Shown here in pieces: positions 37,275 through 46,192 of a stretch of 64,000 bases of DNA. The notes beneath the pieces were generated by a model that did no database searches, was not told where the DNA came from, and worked only from the letters and a program-made list of their open reading frames with translations. A program made the position numbers and the translations under genes. Origin of the DNA: Citrobacter telavivensis (GTDB lineage Bacteria; Pseudomonadota; Gammaproteobacteria; Enterobacterales; Enterobacteriaceae); the NCBI GenBank assembly GCA_009363175.1, contig CP045205.1:3100001-3164000 (forward strand), written 5' to 3'. Each line of letters starts with the position of its first letter. Within the stretch, counting starts at the first letter, position 1.

Positions 37275-38072
37275 CTACAGCTGAAGTGAGAGCTCCATCG
37301 CGGAACGACGCAAAGGAGCCAGCGCTTTCTCTTTTAACGCGGCAGCGCTCATGGATGACGCTGGCACCCCGACGTTGAGGGCAGCAACCACGGTGCCATT
37401 GCGGGAAAGCAGCGGAACGGCAAGGGAACAGAGTCCAACTTCAATCTGCCTGTCGGCCAGCGCATAGCCCTGAATACGCACGCGGGCGATCTCTTCCCGC
37501 AGCGCTGCCAGGTCACAAATCGTGTGTGGGGTATAGCGGAGTAACTGCGCGCGTGACAATGTCACTTCAAGCAGCTCTTCGGGAAGCGCACTGAGCAACA
37601 CGCGTCCCATAGAGGTGGCCCACGCGGGCAGTCGACTGCCACGTCCGATGTCGACGCTGAGCAGGTTGTTAACCGCCGCACGGGCAATGTACAGCACATT
37701 GTCACCGTCGAGCGTGGCGGCAGAACAGGATTCACCGAGTGATTTTCCCAGATTATCCAGTGCGGCCTGCGCCACTTTTGCCAGCGGCGTCCCCGCAAGA
37801 TACGCGTGTCCCACGGCCAGCACGCGCGGCAGCAGTTCATAGCTACGCCCGTCTGGACTGTGCACCATTCCCAGCGCCGCCAGAGTATAGAGACAGCGAC
37901 GCACCGCCGCGCGGGAAATCTGCGTTTTCTGGCTGAGTTGTGAAATCGTCAGACGCTGACGTTGAGGGGTAAACGCATTCAGGACTTCCAGACCCCGTGC
38001 CAGAGACAGCATAAAGTTAGGGTCTGATTTAGCCGATGGGCTGCCTATAACTAACTGATTTTTATCGCTCAT
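37275..38072 (-). CDS. IclR-family regulator of the ben-cat cluster
   Basis: 265 residues. An N-terminal winged helix (about 20-85, LTISQLSQKTQISRAAVRRCLYTL) and the IclR effector domain (about 100-260, with SCSAATLDGDNVLYIARA) place it in the PcaR/PobR subgroup, whose members sense aromatic ring-cleavage intermediates such as beta-ketoadipate. It is divergent from catB, so catBCA-benABCD is the probable target. Benzoate clusters in Pseudomonas and Acinetobacter use AraC-type BenR or LysR-type BenM/CatM instead. Its stop codon is only 11 bases from the smvR operator-like site, marking the left edge of the inserted block. Confidence 0.85.
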   Translation of the reverse strand: MSDKNQLVIGSPSAKSDPNFMLSLARGLEVLNAFTPQRQRLTISQLSQKTQISRAAVRRCLYTLAALGMVHSPDGRSYELLPRVLAVGHAYLAGTPLAKVAQAALDNLGKSLGESCSAATLDGDNVLYIARAAVNNLLSVDIGRGSRLPAWATSMGRVLLSALPEELLEVTLSRAQLLRYTPHTICDLAALREEIARVRIQGYALADRQIEVGLCSLAVPLLSRNGTVVAALNVGVPASSMSAAALKEKALAPLRRSAMELSLQL

Positions 38073-38200
38073 TGAGTCCTTCTCCTGTGCAATTCAAATC
38101 CTTAACCGCATCAACTATACCGTGCAGGCGAACGTGAGTCGGGGAATATCCGTATTTTCCCACCGGGATCACATTATTAACCTCAATGTAACAATCATGC

Positions 38201-38229
38201 CGATAATCGCACAACATTTCGATAATCGC
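38201..38229. promoter_or_regulatory. Direct repeat CGATAATCGC in the iclR-catB gap
   Basis: CGATAATCGC occurs at 38201-38210 and 38220-38229, 19 bases apart, each copy containing the mini-palindrome CGAT-A-ATCG. Located between the divergent regulator and catB, it may be the operator. No proof. Confidence 0.4.
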
Positions 38230-38332
38230 CGTTGACCACCTTCGTGGCGCGCACCTATTGTCAAAAGCACCGTCACCGTGGGTTATCACCGGTGGCACAA
38301 AAAGTGATGATATTCATGCTCAGGAAGAAACA

Positions 38333-39457
38333 ATGACTGCGACCGTTGAACGTATTGAAAGCTGGCTGGTTGATGTCCCGACGATTCGGCCTCACAAACT
38401 CTCCATGACCACGATGGGTTGCCAGACGCTGGTGATTGTGCGGATCACGCGTTCAGACGGCATTAGCGGCATTGGCGAAGCCACTACGATTGGCGGACTG
38501 AGCTATGGGGTGGAAAGCCCGGAGGCGATTCAATCCGCGATTACGCACTATTTCACACCGCTGCTGAAAGGCCAGCCAGCCGGGAATCTGAATGCGTTGA
38601 CGTCACGCATTAACCGGGCGATCAAAGGCAATACGTTTGCCAAATCGGCCATTGAAACCGCGCTGCTGGATGCCCAGGGAAAGGCGCTGGGGCTGCCGGT
38701 TTCCGCACTGTTGGGCGGCGCGCAGAATACCGTGTTGCCGGTCCTGTGGACCCTCGCCAGCGGCAATACGGATAACGACATTGCCGAGGGGCAGCGACTG
38801 CTGGATGCCGGGCGGCATCAGGCGTTTAAGCTGAAGATCGGTGCCCGGGAGCTGGAGACCGATCTGCGCCACACCCGCGCCATTGTGGAAGCGCTGGGGG
38901 ACCGTGCCAGCATCCGCGTTGACGTCAACCAGGCGTGGGATGCCACGTCGGCGGCGAGAGGATGTCGGGAACTGGCGGCCATGGGCGTCGACCTGATTGA
39001 ACAACCGGTGAGTGCCCAGGACAGTGATGCGCTGGTTCGCCTGAGTCAACGCATTGAAACGGCTATTCTGGCGGATGAATCCGTTGCCAGCCATTTCGAC
39101 GGTTACCGTCTGGCACTGCAGGGGTTCAGCGGCGCGTATGCCCTGAAAATCGCCAAAGCCGGCGGACCGGAAAGCGTGCTGAAACTGGCGCACGTTGCGC
39201 AGGCGGCGGGTATCGGCCTGTACGGCGGCACGATGCTCGAAGGCACCGTGGGCACCGTGGCGTCGCTGCATGCCTGGTCAACCCTGCCGTTGCAGTGGGG
39301 CACCGAGATGTTCGGCCCGCTGCTGCTAAAAGACGACATCGTCAGCCTTCCGCTCTCCTTCGCCGACGGTTGCGTGGTGCTGCCGCAAACGCCAGGGCTT
39401 GGCGTCGAGCTCGATGAGGAAAAACTGCAGTTTTATGCCCGTAAGCCTCGGGAATAA
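38333..39457 (+). CDS. catB: Muconate cycloisomerase CatB
   Basis: 374 residues, enolase superfamily. The catalytic KxK pair lies in AFKLKIGARELE near 165-170 and metal ligands in VDVNQAWD, IEQPV and ADES. It converts cis,cis-muconate to muconolactone, the second step after ring cleavage in the catechol ortho pathway. The start at 38333 (MTATVERIES) has AGGAAG upstream and matches the family N terminus; the frame extends 25 codons further up through the promoter region. catC follows after 12 bases. Confidence 0.93.
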   Translation: MTATVERIESWLVDVPTIRPHKLSMTTMGCQTLVIVRITRSDGISGIGEATTIGGLSYGVESPEAIQSAITHYFTPLLKGQPAGNLNALTSRINRAIKGNTFAKSAIETALLDAQGKALGLPVSALLGGAQNTVLPVLWTLASGNTDNDIAEGQRLLDAGRHQAFKLKIGARELETDLRHTRAIVEALGDRASIRVDVNQAWDATSAARGCRELAAMGVDLIEQPVSAQDSDALVRLSQRIETAILADESVASHFDGYRLALQGFSGAYALKIAKAGGPESVLKLAHVAQAAGIGLYGGTMLEGTVGTVASLHAWSTLPLQWGTEMFGPLLLKDDIVSLPLSFADGCVVLPQTPGLGVELDEEKLQFYARKPRE

Positions 39458-39469
39458 CAGGAGAACCTA

Positions 39470-39760
39470 ATGTTATTTAAAGTGGATATGACCGTAAATA
39501 TTCCTTACGGAATGCTGGCTAATGAAATCGACGAGATTAAATCACGGGAAAAAGCTTATTCCCAACAGTTACAACGAGACGGCAAATGGCGACATCTCTG
39601 GCGCGTTGCCGGTTTGTACGCCAATGTCAGTATATTTGATGTCAACGATGCCGAAGAATTACATCAGATATTAATGGCGCTGCCGCTCTATCCCTTCATG
39701 GATATTCGGATAGAAGCGCTGTGCCGCCATCCGTCGTCTATACACAGTAACGACCAATAA
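39470..39760 (+). CDS. catC: Muconolactone delta-isomerase CatC
   Basis: 96 residues, typical length for this small decameric enzyme. It starts MLFKVDMTVNIPYGM and contains the family motif QRDGKWRHLWRVAGLYANVSIFDV, with the Lys and Trp of the active site. It moves the double bond to give beta-ketoadipate enol-lactone. AGGAGA precedes its ATG 12 bases after catB. The next enzymes (pcaD and beyond) are not in this window. Confidence 0.94.
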   Translation: MLFKVDMTVNIPYGMLANEIDEIKSREKAYSQQLQRDGKWRHLWRVAGLYANVSIFDVNDAEELHQILMALPLYPFMDIRIEALCRHPSSIHSNDQ

Positions 39761-39825
39761 TAGCCGTACCGCATGCCGGAATTATCCGGCATAAACCCTA
39801 CAGACAATAATAAGTGAGAAGCACT

Positions 39826-40752
39826 ATGAGCCACTCTTTTATCCAACAAGATGACGTACAGAAATTATTGCGTGAAGGTGCCGGTTTAAATGGACCGGAA
39901 GGTAATGAGCGCTTTAAATCGATTATTCACCGCCTGCTCGGCGATATTTGTACGCTTATCGACGACTATAATGTCACGCAGGAAGAATTCTGGCATGCGG
40001 TGAATTATCTGCATGAACTGGGCGGTCGTCAGGAAGCGGCACTGCTCGCCGCTGGCCTGGGTCTTGAACATTTCCTCGATCTGCGCCAGGAAGCCATTGA
40101 ATCCCGTCTGTCATCAGAGACGGGCACCCCGCGCACTATCGAAGGTCCGCTGTACGTCGCCAACGCGCCGCTGGCCGATGGCTACGCCCGGATGGATGAC
40201 GGCAAAGATGCTGGCGACGTGATGTGGCTGCATGGTCAGGTCACAGACGTGCATGGACAACCGGTGGCCGGGGCCATTGTTGATATCTGGCACGCCAACA
40301 CGCTGGGCAACTACTCATTCTTCGATCAGAGCCAGAGCGACTACAACCTGCGTCGTCGCATTCGTACCGACGCCGAAGGGCGCTACAGCGTGCGCAGTAT
40401 CCTGCCTTCGGGTTACGGTTGCCCGCCGGACGGCCCGACGCAAAAATTGCTCGATCAACTGGGTCGTCACGGCAACCGTCCGGCGCACATCCACTTCTTT
40501 GTCTCCGCGCCGGGCTTTAAGCACCTGACCAGCCAGATCAACCTGAACGGTGACCAGTACCTGTGGGATGATTTTGCTTTCGCCACCCGTGATGGCCTGA
40601 TTGCCGACCCGGTGAAGGTCAACGACCCTGCGTTGATTCAGCAGCGCGACCTGGACGGTGAACATACCGAAGTCTGTTTCGACTTTACGCTGTGCGCGGC
40701 GCAGCGTGCTGAGGAAGAGCAGCGTATTACCCGACTGCGCGCGCAGGAATAA
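39826..40752 (+). CDS. catA: Catechol 1,2-dioxygenase CatA
   Basis: 308 residues, intradiol non-haem Fe(III) dioxygenase. The four iron ligands are visible as Tyr163 (LGNYSFFD), Tyr197 (PSGYGCPPDG), His221 and His223 (RPAHIHFF). An N-terminal helical dimer domain (about 1-105) precedes the beta-sandwich catalytic domain. It cleaves catechol to cis,cis-muconate. The ATG at 39826 is preferred over a GTG four codons earlier. The order catB-catC-catA-benABCD makes one long unit for benzoate to muconolactone products. Confidence 0.95.
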   Translation: MSHSFIQQDDVQKLLREGAGLNGPEGNERFKSIIHRLLGDICTLIDDYNVTQEEFWHAVNYLHELGGRQEAALLAAGLGLEHFLDLRQEAIESRLSSETGTPRTIEGPLYVANAPLADGYARMDDGKDAGDVMWLHGQVTDVHGQPVAGAIVDIWHANTLGNYSFFDQSQSDYNLRRRIRTDAEGRYSVRSILPSGYGCPPDGPTQKLLDQLGRHGNRPAHIHFFVSAPGFKHLTSQINLNGDQYLWDDFAFATRDGLIADPVKVNDPALIQQRDLDGEHTEVCFDFTLCAAQRAEEEQRITRLRAQE

Positions 40753-40816
40753 TTCACGACGCCTGTCTGACTCGTACCGTTTTATAAATCCTGAATGATG
40801 CAGGAGGAATACACTC

Positions 40817-42205
40817 ATGCAAAAAACGCTCTCGGCATTAAAAGATAAAATCACGCAGGCCCTGATTGTGGATCGTGATAAGCATATTTATCGTTGCCAT
40901 CGTTCGATATTTACCGATGAGCAGTTATTTAATCTGGAACTAAAACATATATTCGAAGGGAACTGGGTATTTCTGGCGCATGAAAGCCAGATCCCGGAAC
41001 CCGGCGATTATTTTACCCTGACCCTGGGTCGACAACCGGTTATTATCACCCGCGATAAAAAGAACGAACTGCACGCGTTAATTAATAGCTGTGCGCATCG
41101 CGGCGCCATGTTATGCCGACGCAAAACGGGGAATAAAAATTCCTTTACCTGTCCGTTTCACGGTTGGACCTTCAGTAATAACGGCAAATTGCTGAAGGCG
41201 AAAGATGAAAGTACCGGCGGTTACCCGGAAACGTTTAAACATGAAGGTTCACACGATCTGAAATCGCTGCCGCGTTTTGCTTCCTATCGCGGATTTCTGT
41301 TCGGTAGCCTGAGTGAGGATGTACTGCCGCTGGAAACGTACCTCGGCGAGACCTGTAAAATTATCGATCTAATGGTCGACCAGGCTCCCGAAGGGCTGGA
41401 GGTTCTGAAAGGTTCGTCCAGCTACGTCTACGAAGGCAACTGGAAACTGGGGGCGGAAAACGGGGCCGACGGTTATCACGTCAGCGTAGTGCACTGGAAC
41501 TACGCCTCCACCATGTCGCGGCGGAACTACGAGGCGGAAGGGACGCGCGCGGTAGATGCCAACGGCTGGTCAAAGAGCCTCGGCGGCGGCTACGGGTTTG
41601 AACACGGCCATATGCTGCTGTGGACGCGGGCGATGAACCCTGAAGTTCGTCCGGTTTACGACCATCGTGAACGCCTGCAGGCGGAGTTTGGTGAAAATCG
41701 CGCCGACCAGATGGTAAATGAGACACGGAATTTGTGCCTCTATCCCAATGTATACCTGATGGATCAATTCTCAACGCAGATCCGCGTGATTCGCCCCATT
41801 GCCGTCGACAAAACCGAAGTGACGATCTGGTGTTTTGCGCCCAAAGGTGAATCTGACCCGGCGCGGGCGCTGCGCATCCGCCAGTATGAGGATTTCTTTA
41901 ACGTCAGCGGGATGGGAACGCCCGACGACCTGGAAGAGTTCAGCGCCTGTCAGCGCGGCTATCTGGGCGAAAATCTGGCATGGAGCGATCTCAGTCGTGG
42001 TGCGCTGCACTGGGTGGACGGACCCGATGAGCATGCGCAGCATGTCGGATTTACGCCACTGCTGAGCGGCATCAAATCTGAAGATGAGGCGCTCTACATC
42101 GCTCACCACCACCACTGGCAGAACGTGATGCTCGCGGCGGTGGAAAAGGAACATCAGCAGTATGAGCGGTCAATTACACAGCGCGTGGAGGTAGGCGGAT
42201 GTTAA
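40817..42205 (+). CDS. benA: Benzoate 1,2-dioxygenase large subunit BenA
   Basis: 462 residues. The Rieske 2Fe-2S ligands are Cys92/His94 (CAHRG) and Cys112/His115 (CPFHGW). The catalytic domain has the ENGADGYHVSVVHWNY segment carrying the Asp and His residues of the mononuclear iron site. With BenB it forms the oxygenase that turns benzoate into the cis-diol. AGGAGG precedes the ATG, and the 3' end overlaps benB by 7 bases. Confidence 0.95.
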   Translation: MQKTLSALKDKITQALIVDRDKHIYRCHRSIFTDEQLFNLELKHIFEGNWVFLAHESQIPEPGDYFTLTLGRQPVIITRDKKNELHALINSCAHRGAMLCRRKTGNKNSFTCPFHGWTFSNNGKLLKAKDESTGGYPETFKHEGSHDLKSLPRFASYRGFLFGSLSEDVLPLETYLGETCKIIDLMVDQAPEGLEVLKGSSSYVYEGNWKLGAENGADGYHVSVVHWNYASTMSRRNYEAEGTRAVDANGWSKSLGGGYGFEHGHMLLWTRAMNPEVRPVYDHRERLQAEFGENRADQMVNETRNLCLYPNVYLMDQFSTQIRVIRPIAVDKTEVTIWCFAPKGESDPARALRIRQYEDFFNVSGMGTPDDLEEFSACQRGYLGENLAWSDLSRGALHWVDGPDEHAQHVGFTPLLSGIKSEDEALYIAHHHHWQNVMLAAVEKEHQQYERSITQRVEVGGC

Positions 42206-42684
42206 CGCTTGAACAGGTTCGCCAGTTTCTCTATTACGAAGCGCGGCTGCTTGACGACCGGCAGTGGGATGCGTGGCTCCATTGCTATAGCCCAAAAGTG
42301 GTCTTCTGGATGCCTGCCTGGGGCGATGATGATAAAACCACCCGCGACCCGCAGCGGGAGATCTCGCTTATCTATTATCCCAGCCGGGACGGGCTGGAAG
42401 ACCGGGTGTACCGCATCAAAACCGAACGTTCCGGTGCCAGTACCCCGGAGCCGCGCACCACGCATATGATCGGCAATATCGAACTGTTGGGCGAAAAAGA
42501 GGGCGGCGTTGAGGTGCGCTACAACTGGGTCACCTACAGCCACCGCTATCAGCACACCGATGCCTACTTCGGCACCACGCACTGCACGTTAGTTGAAGAG
42601 GGCGATCAGCCGCTCATCACGCGTAAAACGGTACGGCTCAATAACGACTATATCCGTCAGGTGATTGACGTTTATCATATTTAA
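42199..42684 (+). CDS. benB: Benzoate 1,2-dioxygenase small subunit BenB
   Basis: 161 residues, NTF2-like beta subunit of ring-hydroxylating oxygenases, with LLDDRQWDAWLHCY near the N terminus and the DNDYIRQVIDVYHI-type C terminus of the family (here LNNDYIRQVIDVYHI). It has a structural role in the alpha3-beta3 oxygenase. The start overlaps the end of benA, which implies coupled translation. Confidence 0.94.
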   Translation: MLTLEQVRQFLYYEARLLDDRQWDAWLHCYSPKVVFWMPAWGDDDKTTRDPQREISLIYYPSRDGLEDRVYRIKTERSGASTPEPRTTHMIGNIELLGEKEGGVEVRYNWVTYSHRYQHTDAYFGTTHCTLVEEGDQPLITRKTVRLNNDYIRQVIDVYHI

Positions 42685-42693
42685 GAGGTGCTT

Positions 42694-43710
42694 ATGAGCT
42701 TTACAATTGCCCTCAACTTTGAGGACGGCATCACCCGCTTTATTCAGTGTAACGCTGGTGAAAAGGTGCTGGATGCTGCTTACCGGCAGAAGGTAAACCT
42801 GCCGATGGATTGCTCCGACGGCGTCTGCGGCACCTGCAAATGCCACTGCGCCAGCGGCGATTATTCGCTGGGAGAGGACTTTCTGGAAGAGGCGCTGAGC
42901 GATGACGACGCGACCGCACGACAGGTGCTGACCTGCCAGATGATCCCTTCCAGCGACTGCGTGATTGACGTGCCGGTCGCCGCCGCACAATGCAAAACCA
43001 GTATCACGACCACCGATGCAGACGTGCTGGCGATCAATTCGCTCTCTGAGACGGCGATTGAACTGGTCGTGCGTCCGCACGTCGCGCTGCATTTTCTGTC
43101 CGGACAGTACATCAACATTCAGGTGCCGGGCACGGCGCAGCAGCGCGCCTATTCGTTCAGTTCACTACCGGGCAGCGACGAAGGGCGATTTTTGATCCGC
43201 AATGTGCACGGAGGGTTGATGAGCCAGTGGTTGACCCAGCGCGGACAACCCGGCGATACCGTCACACTCAGCGGTCCGATGGGCAGCTTTTATCTGCGTC
43301 ACGGCGAGCGTCCGGTGTTGATGCTTGCCGGCGGCACGGGACTGGCGCCGATGCTGTCCATGCTGGAAACGCTTGCCGCGCAGCAGAGCTCGCGGCAGGT
43401 CACGCTGCTATATGGCGTGACCTACGACGTCGACCTGGTCAAAACCGACGCGCTGGACGCCTTCCAGCACAAACTGGCTGGCTTCCGCTGGTTGCCTGTG
43501 GTCGCCGACGCGCAAAGCGGTTGCCCACAGCGCGGGTTTGTCACCGATCATCTCAGTGAGGCGCTGTTGAATCAGGGCGATGTGGATATTTATCTCTGCG
43601 GTCCGCCGCCGATGGTCAACGCCATCACCACGGCGTTACGCGAACGGGGCATTACGCCAACTGGTTTCTGGTATGAAAAATTTATCGCCAGCCAAAGTGC
43701 CGCGGCATAA
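42694..43710 (+). CDS. benC: Benzoate dioxygenase reductase BenC
   Basis: 338 residues: an N-terminal plant-type 2Fe-2S ferredoxin domain (1-95, CSDGVCGTCKCHC), an FAD domain (RAYSFSS motif near 150) and a C-terminal NADH domain (LAGGTGLAPMLSML near 210). It carries electrons from NADH to the BenA Rieske centre. The ATG at 42694 has AGAGGTG upstream; an in-frame ATG two codons earlier overlaps that site. Confidence 0.94.
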   Translation: MSFTIALNFEDGITRFIQCNAGEKVLDAAYRQKVNLPMDCSDGVCGTCKCHCASGDYSLGEDFLEEALSDDDATARQVLTCQMIPSSDCVIDVPVAAAQCKTSITTTDADVLAINSLSETAIELVVRPHVALHFLSGQYINIQVPGTAQQRAYSFSSLPGSDEGRFLIRNVHGGLMSQWLTQRGQPGDTVTLSGPMGSFYLRHGERPVLMLAGGTGLAPMLSMLETLAAQQSSRQVTLLYGVTYDVDLVKTDALDAFQHKLAGFRWLPVVADAQSGCPQRGFVTDHLSEALLNQGDVDIYLCGPPPMVNAITTALRERGITPTGFWYEKFIASQSAAA

Positions 43711-43719
43711 GGAGCCTTA

Positions 43720-44493
43720 ATGCGATTTAACGATAAAGTCGTGGCCATTACCGGCGCGGCGCAGGGCATTGGTCGCCAGACGGCTATTCAGGCGGCACAG
43801 GAAGGGGCGCGATTGTTGCTCATCGATCGTTCCCGTCACGTCCATGAACTGGCGGCAACCCTGGCGTCCGGCGGATGTCAGGTGCTGGCGCTGGAGGCGG
43901 ATCTGGAACAATGGGAAAGCACCGAGCAGGTTTTTGCCGCGGGCGTCGCGCATTTTGGTCAACTGGACGTGCTGGTCAATAACGTCGGGGGAACCATCTG
44001 GGCCCGACCGTTTGCCGAATATCAGCCGGATCAGATTGAAAAAGAGATCCGCCGTTCGCTGTTCCCGACCCTGTGGGGCTGTCGCGCAGCGCTGCCCTGG
44101 ATGCTGAAACAGGGGCGCGGCAGCATTGTGAATATCTCTTCCGTCGCCACGGGCGGGGTGAATCGCGTGCCTTACTCCGCAGCGAAGGGCGGCGTCAACG
44201 CGCTAACGCGATCGATTGCGATGGAGTACAGCGGAAGCGGCATTCGCATCAATGCCGTCGCCCCCGGAGGGACCGATGCCCCGGCGCGTCTTGTACCGCG
44301 TAATGAAGAAACGCCCTCTGCCCAGGAACAGGCGTGGTATCAGCAGGTGATTGATCAGACCGTCGACAGCAGTCTGATGCACCGCTATGGAACGCTGGCG
44401 GAGCAGGCGAATGCGATTCTGTTTCTCGCCAGCGACGACGCCAGTTATATCACCGGCATCACCTTACCGGTTGCCGGCGGCGATCTCGGCTGA
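43720..44493 (+). CDS. benD: Benzoate cis-diol dehydrogenase BenD
   Basis: 257 residues, short-chain dehydrogenase: the NAD-binding GAAQGIGRQ near 12-20, NNVGG near 87, and catalytic Ser-Tyr-Lys with YSAAKGG near 152. It oxidises and decarboxylates the benzoate diol to catechol, the substrate of CatA. Nine bases separate it from benC. It is the last gene of the cluster; no benzoate permease (benK/benE/benP) follows, and the next gene is smvA. Confidence 0.93.
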   Translation: MRFNDKVVAITGAAQGIGRQTAIQAAQEGARLLLIDRSRHVHELAATLASGGCQVLALEADLEQWESTEQVFAAGVAHFGQLDVLVNNVGGTIWARPFAEYQPDQIEKEIRRSLFPTLWGCRAALPWMLKQGRGSIVNISSVATGGVNRVPYSAAKGGVNALTRSIAMEYSGSGIRINAVAPGGTDAPARLVPRNEETPSAQEQAWYQQVIDQTVDSSLMHRYGTLAEQANAILFLASDDASYITGITLPVAGGDLG

Positions 44494-44630
44494 TGTTGTT
44501 TTGCCAGTAGGCCGGCCATCGTGTTCGGCTTACTGTCTTATCCCGCGGTTCTGCCATTCTTCACCGACGTCAAAATCATTCACTCATTCAATACTCTCAT
44601 TATTTGGTAATCACGGCGCTGAACAAAAAG

Positions 44631-44646
44631 TTGGACATACGTTCAA
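44631..44646. promoter_or_regulatory. Putative SmvR operator, distal site before smvA
   Basis: TTGGACATACGTTCAA is an imperfect palindrome matching the site near smvR (37249-37264) with two differences. The identity extends to TGGACA-N-ACGTTCAATT. Confidence 0.55.
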
Positions 44647-44667
44647 TTTTCCGTAGGATCGACAAAG

Positions 44668-44683
44668 CTGGACGTGTGTCCAG
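44668..44683. promoter_or_regulatory. Putative SmvR operator, proximal perfect palindrome
   Basis: CTGGAC GTGT GTCCAG, extending to AAGCTGGAC / GTCCAGCTT (9-bp arms, 44665-44686). It ends 18 bases before the smvA start, so binding would block expression. Confidence 0.65.
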
Positions 44684-44703
44684 CTTGTTTCGTAGGGAGT
44701 TTT

Positions 44704-46191
44704 ATGTTTCGTCAGTGGTTAACGTTAGTGATTATTGTGCTGGTCTACATTCCTGTTGCGATTGATGCAACGGTGCTGCACGTTGCCGCACCCACTCTGA
44801 GCATGACGCTGGGTGCCAGTGGCAACGAACTGTTGTGGATCATTGATATTTACTCGCTGGTGATGGCAGGGATGGTACTGCCGATGGGCGCACTCGGCGA
44901 TCGTATCGGCTTTAAACGCCTGCTGATCCTCGGCGGGGCGCTGTTCGGTCTTGCGTCACTGGCCGCCGCCTTTGCACATACTGCCAGTTGGCTTATTGCC
45001 ACCCGTGCCATTTTGGCGATAGGCGCAGCGATGATCGTGCCAGCGACGCTGGCCGGGATCCGCGCCACCTTTTCGCAAGCGCACCACCGCAACATGGCGC
45101 TTGGCGTCTGGGCGGCAGTGGGATCGGGCGGGGCGGCATTCGGCCCACTGGTTGGCGGTATGCTGCTTGAGCACTTTTACTGGGGCTCCGTGTTCTTAAT
45201 CAATGTGCCGATTGTACTGGTCGTTGTAGCACTTACCGCGCGCTATGTTCCGCGTCAGGCCGGACGCCGCGATCAGTCGTTGAATCTGGGACACGCCATT
45301 ATGCTGATTGTCGCGATTCTGCTGCTGGTCTACAGCGCGAAGACGGCGCTTAAAGGGCATATCGCCACCGGCGTTATTGCGCTGGCGCTGGTGAGCGGCG
45401 CACTGCTGCTGGCGCAGTTTGTCCGCATTCAACTGGCGGCGAGTCGTCCCATGATTGATATGCGCCTGTTCACCCATCGTATCATTTTGAGCGGCGTGGT
45501 GATGGCAATGACGGCGATGATTACGCTGGTCGGTTTTGAGCTGCTAATGGCGCAGGAACTGCAGTTTGTTCATGGCTTAACGCCGTATCAGGCGGGATTA
45601 TTTATGCTGCCGGTGATGCTCGCCAGTGGATTCAGCGGCCCGATTGCCGGGATGCTGGTGTCTCGGCTGGGGCTGCGGAAAGTCGCGACCGGCGGGATGG
45701 CGCTGAGCGCCCTGAGTTTCTATGGTCTGGCGGCAACGGACTTCAGTAGCCAGCAACTTCAGGCCTGGGTGTTAATGGCATTGCTCGGATTCAGCGCGGC
45801 CAGCGCCCTGTTGGCCTCAACGGCGGCGATCATGGCGGCGGCGCCGGCAGAAAAAGCGGCTGCGGCCGGGGCTATCGAAACGATGGCCTATGAACTGGGC
45901 GCGGGGCTGGGGATTGCTATCTTTGGTCTGTTGCTCAGTCGCAGTTTCTCTGCGTCAATTGCGCTGCCTGACGGTCTGAACGCCGGGGAAATCGCACGCG
46001 CCTCGTCCTCAATGGGTGAAGCGGTACAACTGGCGCAGACGCTTCCTTCGGCAATGGCGGATACGGTTCTGCTGGCCGCGAAGCAGGCTTTTACCTGGTC
46101 GCATAGCGTGGCATTAAGCAGTGCCGGAAGCATGTTGATTCTGTTGGCGGTGGGCATGTGGTTCAGTCTGGCGAAGGCCGCACGCGAATAA
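44704..46191 (+). CDS. smvA: MFS multidrug efflux pump SmvA
   Basis: 495 residues, DHA2-type drug:proton antiporter with 14 membrane helices. Motif A appears as GALGDRIGFKRLL near 65 and motif C-like Gly-rich segments near 150. SmvA exports methyl viologen and cationic biocides such as chlorhexidine and quaternary ammonium compounds. AGGGAG precedes the ATG at 44704; ten further in-frame codons upstream run through the operator palindrome and are rejected. In Salmonella it is divergent from smvR; here the ben-cat genes lie between them. A link to benzoate transport is not suggested by family. Confidence 0.92.
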   Translation: MFRQWLTLVIIVLVYIPVAIDATVLHVAAPTLSMTLGASGNELLWIIDIYSLVMAGMVLPMGALGDRIGFKRLLILGGALFGLASLAAAFAHTASWLIATRAILAIGAAMIVPATLAGIRATFSQAHHRNMALGVWAAVGSGGAAFGPLVGGMLLEHFYWGSVFLINVPIVLVVVALTARYVPRQAGRRDQSLNLGHAIMLIVAILLLVYSAKTALKGHIATGVIALALVSGALLLAQFVRIQLAASRPMIDMRLFTHRIILSGVVMAMTAMITLVGFELLMAQELQFVHGLTPYQAGLFMLPVMLASGFSGPIAGMLVSRLGLRKVATGGMALSALSFYGLAATDFSSQQLQAWVLMALLGFSAASALLASTAAIMAAAPAEKAAAAGAIETMAYELGAGLGIAIFGLLLSRSFSASIALPDGLNAGEIARASSSMGEAVQLAQTLPSAMADTVLLAAKQAFTWSHSVALSSAGSMLILLAVGMWFSLAKAARE

Positions 46192-46192
46192 C

